NCBI GenBank assembly: GCA_018350325.1
Contig: JAEVLN010000011.1
Coordinates: forward strand, 1,484,449-1,548,448
Origin: Globodera rostochiensis
Lineage: Eukaryota; Nematoda; Chromadorea; Rhabditida; Heteroderidae
Direction: 5' to 3'
DNA length: 64,000 nucleotides
The translations under genes and the position numbers were made by a program. Numbering within the stretch: position 1 is the first letter of the stretch; each line of letters starts with the position of its first letter. Shown piece by piece: positions 57,171 to 64,000 of the stretch. The notes under the pieces are model-generated. The model searched no databases, had not been told where the DNA came from, and was given only the letters and a program-made list of their open reading frames with translations.

Positions 57171-58120
57171 TGGATATTTTTGAACGGTTTGTGTCAATTC
57201 TCGACCAGGATGGTGTAGTGGTGTGTGGTGGAGGCTGTTTGGGTAGTGGGGTTCGGCCCCCCATCGGGGAAAGGTTTTTTTCCTACTTTCTGTGAGCATC
57301 TACTGTTGGTAAACAATTTCTAAAAATTAGAAAAAATATTTTTGATTTTTTAGCAAAATTGGGTGAATTTAAACAAAAAAATTTTTTTACTTGATGTGAT
57401 GTTTTCTCCTTCTCCTTTTTCAAAAATTTAAACGTTAGTCGGAATTTTAATGGATGATGCATTGGGCAAAGTGTTCAATCACTTGCTAGTGATGCTCGAG
57501 AATCGGGGGCCGGGTGGTTGGTTTGAGAAAAAAACCATAAGGGGGCTCTTTTCTTTTACAAAATTAATAATTTTTGGTTTCTTAAGAAATTCCCTCTAAA
57601 ATTTCAAAAATTTCTCAGCTGCGCCTATCGGCACCACCAACCCACCCTCACTCCTTCTGATGCTGCTTTTAAAATTTGAGACCCGACCCCTGCTTTAACC
57701 ACAGCTGAGAAATAGTCGAAAAAGTGCTTTGGGGATTCATCAAACCAAAGGGAGGGGGCGGGAGGGGAGCTTTGGATTTTCCTCAAAAAAACTTTCTTAT
57801 CAAATTTACTTAAATGAACCCAGCAACAGCTGAGATGCTTATTTTTCTCAACAAAACATTGGCAATAATCAATTAAAGTATTGGCCCAATCGATGAACTC
57901 ACTCAGTTTTTGGCGTCGCTTTCTTTTTCCCAAACAATTATCGTTTCTTCATTCATAAAGGCCCCTCGGGGGATAAACTTCGTCTTACAGCCATTTGAAA
58001 TATTGCCCCCCGGCTATATCATTTCTCATTAATGCTACATACATATTTTTGGGCTTTTAAAAAATATAGACTAAATTTGTTTTTAGTAATGATTTATCGA
58101 AACGCTAAATAATTCTAAAA

Positions 58121-59837
58121 ATGTCGGACAATGCAAGCGAATCAGAGCAGAAACAGCAAATGCAAGAAATGTGAGTTTATTTCCAGAAGAGTTAAATCAA
58201 AAGACATAAATGCCAAATTTCAGTTTCATTTGTGCCGATGTTTGGCTCGGAGTCTTCGCCTTCATTAGCCCTTTTGAGCTCGGACTAAAAATGGCACTGA
58301 TCAGTGATCGATTGGACGTTTTGGTGGACGTCCATTTCAAGTCGAGGAAATGGTCGTTGGGTTGGCTGAGCATTTGTCGCGCAACTGACGGAAGTGGCGC
58401 ACGAATTCGGAACAAATACTCTGGTGGACGGTTTGGTAAACGGCTCCCAATTCCACAAGGGCCGCTTCCATGCCAAGTGATCGGATTCAAAGAGATTGAA
58501 ATCAAGTCGTTTCTTTCCTAAAAGTGTAACGAAATTTAAAAGATTTTTGAACTTTTAGTTTCGTCGACCAAACCGTAATCGAATTCCTTCAACGCATTCG
58601 CCGTCTTTTCGACACTTCCGGGACCAAAGTTTTTATTCAAACCCGCTACAACGAAAGCCGCAGCTGGGAAATAATTTGTCAAAAGATTTGGCCTTTAATA
58701 AATGATAACATTCGCAGTTTTGATTCGTTCAACTCCTCCGCTCTCGGCTGTTTGCGACAATTCTCTCCGGCGATTCTTCGCAATTGCGCGAAACTCCGAT
58801 CGATTCGTTCCTGCTGGGGTCTGTTTTAATTGTCACTTTTAACAGAAAAATGTGAAATTTTAGGAAACGCTCAATTAGAGACTTTCTAATCACTTTTAGA
58901 GTTTTTGACCCTTTACTTTTTCGCAAAAAATGCTAGCCAAAAGTGGCAATTCTTTGAATGGGGTCTCGTCCAGGTTAATTTATTTTTTGAAAATGTTTAA
59001 AATTTTAAATGCATCTTTTCTAAGGTAAAAATATGCGTAAAGCACGATTCCGAGCTGGGAATTTGCGAATGTCAAACCCCGAACCCGAATTAGAACATTT
59101 TTCGAAATTTCAAATGCAACCTTTTTTTGGTTTGACTTATTTTTTACAGGTTAACAATTGCGCAGTTAACTTTTAACTTTTACTTTGAAGATTTTGCTAA
59201 AAGAAACAAACGAAACGATTTTGAACTTTTAACAAGTTAAAAGAAAATTGACAATTAAACAGACAGGGGACTTTTTCCCGAGTTCCCGGTCGACGACAAC
59301 GCCGGCGCTTCTTCTAACCAAGTCGTGGCCAAATGGTTGCTGACTCCCCGCGGGGATGGGCTTCCGAAGCTGTTTTATTATGATTATCAATTTGAAAAAA
59401 TGGAAGGAATCAAAGGGGTAATTTCTCATATAATCAATGAGTAATTTTATTCGTTCATTTTTTAGTCATTTCTCAATGCTTCGGAGCCGGTCAATTTCAT
59501 CATCCATCTGCGTTTATATTCTGGCTTTGAACCATTTGAGCTGAAGAACAATTTGACGCGGGAGCGATTGACATTTCGACGAATAGACGAAAGCCATTAT
59601 TGCCTGTTGGTGCGTTGTCCAATTGGGCGAAAAGAGGACAATTGGGCCAATTGGGAGGAGGAGGCAATTGGGCGGAAATGGTACCCTCAAGGGAAGCGCA
59701 TCTTCATAACCTTCGAAGATAGGGACATCGGTGACGGGTAAGTGAATAACAATTAAATTATCCTTTAGCCATCATTAAAATTCTAATTCAGAATGTTTGA
59801 CGAAAACGACGCAGGTCCGAGTGAGCCTAAGAAGTGA
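58121..59837 (+). CDS. F-box-like family protein, copy 3 (near-identical to copy 2)
   Basis: Six exons at 58121-58170, 58224-58505, 58559-58818, 59267-59427, 59466-59737, 59792-59837. It lies exactly 3930 bases downstream of copy 2 and differs by only a few bases, e.g. Lys to Glu at residue 6 (SKSEQ/SESEQ), Glu to Gly in IPQEP/IPQGP, and the end of exon 2 (EEIKIR/KEIEIK). All exons are open. The duplicated unit runs from about 57887 to 59955. Its role is as for copy 2. Confidence 0.75.
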
Positions 59838-60210
59838 ATGAGAACTGAGGAAATTTAAACGACGTTTAAATGGCAGTAATTGTTGGTTTCCTCCTTTGGC
59901 GTATTAATGTTTGAAGAGCCATGGTTTTTCATTTGATGTCAATGTTTTCGAATTTGAATTTAATTTTTCTTACAAAACAGCACACAGAAAACCTTACATA
60001 TAAAATGTGATTTTTTGCAATTTTTTTAACAGAATTCAAAAAGATTTTTATTTTCCCCGGCGGCGCCTATAGGCACACCCCTCCTTCCTACACCTAAAAA
60101 AGCTTACAAAAATTACCGCATTTTTAAATTTTTAGTTGCAAATCTCTTAACAAATTGAGTCAAAATTCAAAATTTTTTCGGCGGCGCCGCGGCGGTACGC
60201 ATTCCGATAA

Positions 60211-60402
60211 ATGCCCGGTGAGGCTGATCTGCGAGTCTGCCACGCGATTCTGTTGCCCGTTTCCGCTCAAACAGCAGCAGAAGAAGCGCAAAATCGCTGT
60301 TGTAGCCCCGCCAGCTGCTCAATGGCCTCGGTTTGCCCTACGGGCGTGCACGCGCTGGGCCAATGTGCGCCGGGCTTGTGCGTTGGTAACACACAAAATT
60401 GA
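60211..60402 (+). pseudogene. decayed Cys-rich secreted-protein fragment
   Basis: One frame gives NRCCSPASCSMASVCPTGVH then GQCAPGLCVGN. Upstream, a different frame gives CESATRFCCPFP. The spacing resembles nematode EB/WAP-like cysteine modules, but the two halves are in different frames and no signal peptide or splice site joins them. Confidence 0.3.
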
Positions 60403-61179
60403 TGATTTCAAACCCACAAACCCGGAGATCCGAATTTTGAGTATGCCGGAACTGTTTTCGGCACCAGAATTCCGGTTAAAACCAAATCCCGGTTCAACAT
60501 GCTGGTCCCGATCCCGGTAAATATGGATCATAGGGCCCAGGCTCAAAATCACTCAAAAACACTTTTATAGGCTTTCTTAGGTGCTGAAACCTATATAAAA
60601 ATTAAAAATTTTATTGGGACGAGCTAACTGGTTTTTGAACGGTTTAAAATTGCCAAAAATGGATATTTTTGACCTGAATTTTGTGTCTTCCTGTCGGTCA
60701 ATTTCAACAAATTTAGTATCATTCGACAGCTCTCGACGAGACAAATCGATCTAGATGTAACGGAACACGATTAGACGAATATCTCCATTTTTAGCAATTG
60801 TTAAACCAATTCAAAAACCAGTTTAAATGCCAATAAAATTTTTGATTTTTCTATCGTTTTAGCACCTAAGAAAACCTATTAAAGTTGTTTTCAGTGATTT
60901 GAGCCTGGGCATTATGATGCATATTTTCCCCGATCCCGGATTTCAGGTTGCGGTCAATCCCGGTCCGATTTTTTCCAAAAATCCCGGTCCCGGCCAACTC
61001 TATTTTTGAGTAACAACTGTGCATAAAATAGTATTTTTTGTTCATAAAAATCATAAATAAAAAATTGCTCCCGGCGATATTCTCATCCCCTTTTTTGTCT
61101 ATACGACCTTTGGAATAGGTATCTTTGTGCTGCTGCTGTCGGCGGCAGCATTCGACGGTGGACGACGTCCCATCGCACT

Positions 61180-61325
61180 GTTCACTCTTTCCAAGCTGTT
61201 CACTGTTCACTCTTTCCAAGCTGTTCACTGTTCACTCTTTCCAAGCTGTTCACTGTTCACTCTTTCCAAGCTGTTCACTGTTCACTCTTTCCAAGCTGTT
61301 CACTGTTCACTCTTTCCAAGCTGTC
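61180..61325. repeat. 25-bp tandem repeat upstream of F-box-like copy 4
   Basis: About six units of CACTGTTCACTCTTTCCAAG plus CTGTT. The array ends about 60 bases before the ATG of copy 4, so it lies in the promoter or 5' leader. Confidence 0.85.
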
Positions 61326-61383
61326 CACAAGAACTCACTCAAAAAATTTGTTTTGAATTGGTTTATCGGACCCTCAAATCAAA

Positions 61384-63252
61384 ATGTCGGATATCGCCAG
61401 CCATGAGGAGCAGCAACAACAAATGGAGAAAATGTGAGTTTATTTCCAGAAGAGTCAATTCAAAGCAATAAATCCCAAATTTAAGTTTTATTTGTGCCGA
61501 CGTTTGGCTCGAAGTCTTCGCCTTCATTGACCCATTTGAGCTCGGACTGAAATTGGCGCTGATCAGTGATCGATTGGACGTTTTGGTGGACGTCCATTTC
61601 AAGTCGAGGGAATGGTCGTTGGGTTCGATGGAAATTCGTCGCGCAATCGGAGGAAATGGCGCACAAATTGTCAAACGCTATGGTGGTGAACGGCTCCCAA
61701 TTCCTCAAGAGCCGCTTCCAAACAAAGTGATCAGATTCGAAGGCATTTGGATAAGGTCATTTCCATCTTAAAATTTACAAATTTAAAATGTTTTTGAACT
61801 TTCAGTTACGTCGACCAAAGCGTCATCGAATTTCTTCAGCGCATTTGCCGTTTTTTCGACTCTTCCGGCACAAATGTTGGAATTTATGCCTCCGATGACC
61901 AACACCGCATTTGGGAAATAATTTGTAAAAAGATTTGGCCTTTGGTCAATGACAACATTCGCGGACTTCGTTTGAACTCCTCCGTTCTCGCCCATTTGCG
62001 ACAATTTTCTCCGGCGATTCTTCGCAATTGCGCAATTCTCCGATCGATAGAATACTCTGGACTTTTCCCCGAATTTCCGGCCGAAGACAACGCCGGCGCT
62101 TCTTCTGCCCAAGCCGTGGCCAAATGGTTGTTCACTCCCCGCGGGGATTGTCGTCCGAAGATGCTTCGTTGTGATTCGTATAGGAAAGGATTTGAGGGAA
62201 TCAAAAGGGTACTTTTCTCATTTTTACAGGGGTCGTATCGAAAATTTTTCAAAAACAGTACATTGGAACCAAAATAACAGATTTTGGAGCCACATGAAAT
62301 GTGCGTTTTTAACCATATTTCTCTCCACTGATAATTTCTCAACATTCGGGGTTGGAAATTGCAGCTTCTCCTATGGATTCCGAATTTGCCATTTTCAAAA
62401 ATGCAAATTTTTTTGCGAATTCTGCTTTAGTAGGGGGGGGGGGGGGGTCGGCGGCGACTATTGGCGCCGCCGGGAAAATTTTGTGATTTGCGACTCAATT
62501 TGGTAAGAAAATTGGTCCAAAAATTACGATTATCCTGAAACCAGTACAAAATCAGCATTTTGATAAAAATGAACAAATATTGTTACATTTTGGACATTTT
62601 TAAAGCGAAAATTCAAAAAGATGCGAAAAATGCTTAAAAATTAACAACACATTTGGCATCGTCTAAAGAATTCAAAATTCAAACAAAAATTCTTCAAAAA
62701 GCTCCTGAAATCTCTAATAAAGAACAAAGGACAGGTACCCCGAACAAAGTACTAATCTTTAAAAAAAAGTACTTTTATTTTTAAAATTGTCGACTCTCAA
62801 AAACTGTACAAATCCTTAAAAAACAGATACGACCTCTGTTTTATAAGCAATTTGAGAGTAATTATTCATTTTGTTTTAGTCATTTCGCGATGCTTCTGAG
62901 GCCGTCAATTTCATCGTCCGCCTGCCTTCTGTTGCTGGCATTGGGCCATTTGAGCTGAAGAACAATTGGACGGGGGAGCAATTGACATTTCGACAAATTG
63001 TCGAAGACTTGTGGCTGTTGGTGCGTTGTCCGATTGGGCGAAAAGAGGACAAATGGGACGAGTGGGAAAAGGAGGCAATTGAGTGGAGAACATCCCCCCA
63101 AGGGAATTGCATAGCCATTGACTTCAAATACAGGAACATCAGCGATGGGTAAGGGAATGAAATTGTCTCAATCTCCCATCAAAATTGTAATTTTCAGAAT
63201 GCTTAACGACAACGACGAAGGTCCAAGTGAGCCTAAGAAGCCCAAGAAGTGA
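61384..63252 (+). CDS. F-box-like family protein, copy 4
   Basis: Five exons in phase: 61384-61433, 61486-61755, 61806-62208, 62880-63148, 63198-63252; about 348 residues. Landmarks: [115 protein letters not shown], and the tail [10 protein letters not shown]. Exon 3 is one piece where copies 2 and 3 have an extra intron. Intron 3 holds AT-rich sequence and a G-run. This looks like the least altered family member in the window. Confidence 0.78.
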
Positions 63253-63809
63253 ATGGACGGAGGAAATTAAACGACGATTAAATGGCACAATAATTGTTCG
63301 TTTCATTTTTTGCCGTATGAATGTTTGTTTGAAAAGGGCTTACGGCATTGCGCCGGGTAGGCCAAAATCGGACCTTCGTTGAGTCGGTGTAAAAATGATA
63401 CAATGAATGAAACAATAAATCGGTTTCCAGCGAAAAAGAAGAAAAAATCCAAAGGCAAAATAAAAGGCTGGGAAAATTGACATTAGATATTTAAATAGCT
63501 GTGAGACTAAGTTTATCCCCCGAGGGCCCTTCTGTTTGATTCAACGGTCTGTCACCGGATGTCTGCCCCGGGGGGGGGAATGACCCGGTGTTTGCAATAA
63601 ATCTGTGGCCCAGATTTTTATATAAGAATCAATTTTAGGGCATATGGATTAGCGAAAAAGTTCGCGTGCCGGCTTAATAAAATTAAATTGGGTAAAACTT
63701 TGATTTAATGATTAGAGTATAATTGGCATCAAAAAAAAGAAGGAAATTTGTGGACACGACGCACTCTCTTCGTTCTTTTATTGAATTCATTATTCCATCA
63801 TTCTTTCAT
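63253..63809. other. 3' flanks of copy 4 and of the next minus-strand gene
   Basis: AATAAA near 63410 suits copy 4. About 63500-63530 has the inverse of the GGCCCTCGGGGGATAAACTT block at 54030/57960. A TTTATT at 63777-63782 is a minus-strand poly(A) signal. Confidence 0.45.
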
Positions 63810-63899
63810 TCAATCGGCGCCCGCCTCATTTTTGATCGCACGTGAGGACGGCGCCAGCCAACCGTCTTCGCCGGAGCCGTGGATTTTCTCCAAAATACT
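63810..63899 (-). CDS. last exon of a partial minus-strand gene, function unknown
   Basis: After a TTTTTCAG acceptor, the minus strand reads SILEKIHGSGEDGWLAPSSR and AIKNEAGAD, then TGA. A poly(A) signal lies about 30 bases beyond. The gene continues right of the window. The family was not recognised. Confidence 0.55.
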   Translation of the reverse strand, partial: SILEKIHGSGEDGWLAPSSRAIKNEAGAD

Positions 63900-64000
63900 C
63901 TGAAAAAGGGGGGAAGGTGTTTAATTAAAGAAAATTAATTATAAAAAATGCGCACATTTTCATCAGTCAGTCCAACGTTATTTTAAATGTTTTTCTTTTT

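Larger units (their letters stand above)
55908..58120. other. spacer between F-box-like copies 2 and 3
   Basis: Holds the end of duplicated unit 1 (about 56018), a CCAGGGATGGGCG hAT-like end at 56137, the second 39-bp array, and a TAGTGTTCGGCACGG element end at 57031. Unique AT-rich sequence follows to 57886, where duplicated unit 2 starts. No gene seen. Confidence 0.55.
59838..61383. other. spacer with Cys-rich fragment, CCCGG element and fold-back repeat
   Basis: 60211-60402 holds a decayed Cys-rich fragment, described separately. About 60420-61010 is a CCGGTCCCGGCCAACTCTA-type element. Nested in it at about 60535-60908 is an imperfect inverted repeat (CCAGGCTCAAAATCACT, later inverted as AGTGATTTGAGCCTGG). 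61170-61325 is a 25-bp tandem repeat. Confidence 0.5.

Overview
The window is nuclear DNA from a nematode, most likely a plant-parasitic cyst nematode of the Heteroderidae (Globodera or Heterodera type). This is inference. It rests on short introns that mostly end TTTTCAG, GC-rich exons in AT-rich surroundings, a supplementary-type nuclear hormone receptor (P-box [10 protein letters not shown]), TTAGGC-like telomeric motifs, and a multicopy F-box-like family that I remember from cyst-nematode genomes. The exon models below were assembled by hand by checking splice sites, phase and protein similarity.

Layout. 0.1-1.2 kb: a tRNA-like sequence and a bacterial-type methyltransferase gene (minus strand). 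1.8-2.4 kb: a 24-bp minisatellite that may code for a repeat protein. 3.3-5.5 kb: a broken F-box-like gene split by a complete hAT element that has target-site duplications. 6.5-11.3 kb: a 14-exon FERRY3/C12orf4 homologue (plus). 12.3-16.4 kb and 17.7-26.8 kb: two tandem, apparently intact copies of a nuclear hormone receptor gene. Their introns hold nested transposons and a large inverted pair of CGATAT-rich arrays. 28.8-29.3 kb: a two-exon secreted protein with a tail that is about two-thirds cysteine; relics of its last exon lie in front of both receptor copies. 30.4-38.7 kb: a 20-exon CK1/tau-tubulin-kinase-like kinase with long Gln/Pro/Ala-rich ends (minus). 40.3-41.5 kb: a small heat shock protein with a textbook heat shock promoter. 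42.3-45.1 kb: a ten-exon RGG-rich protein with a WxHDKF motif (minus). 45.2-46.5 kb: a 15-bp minisatellite array. 46.9-47.8 kb: a Ser/Arg/Lys-rich gene (minus). 49.5-51.2 kb: scattered acetyl-CoA synthetase pieces. 51.4-63.3 kb: four F-box-like genes, two of them near-identical tandem copies, mixed with 39-bp minisatellite arrays. 63.8 kb: the last exon of another minus-strand gene.

The genes do not form an operon. Two processes shape the region. One is local duplication with reshuffling: receptor plus Cys-rich exon, and the F-box-like family. The other is repeated insertion of non-autonomous DNA transposons and growth of minisatellites inside introns. The most unusual protein is the poly-Cys secreted one. 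The most unusual DNA structures are the inverted CGATATATCG arrays and the nested, TSD-flanked elements inside a GC-AG receptor intron.
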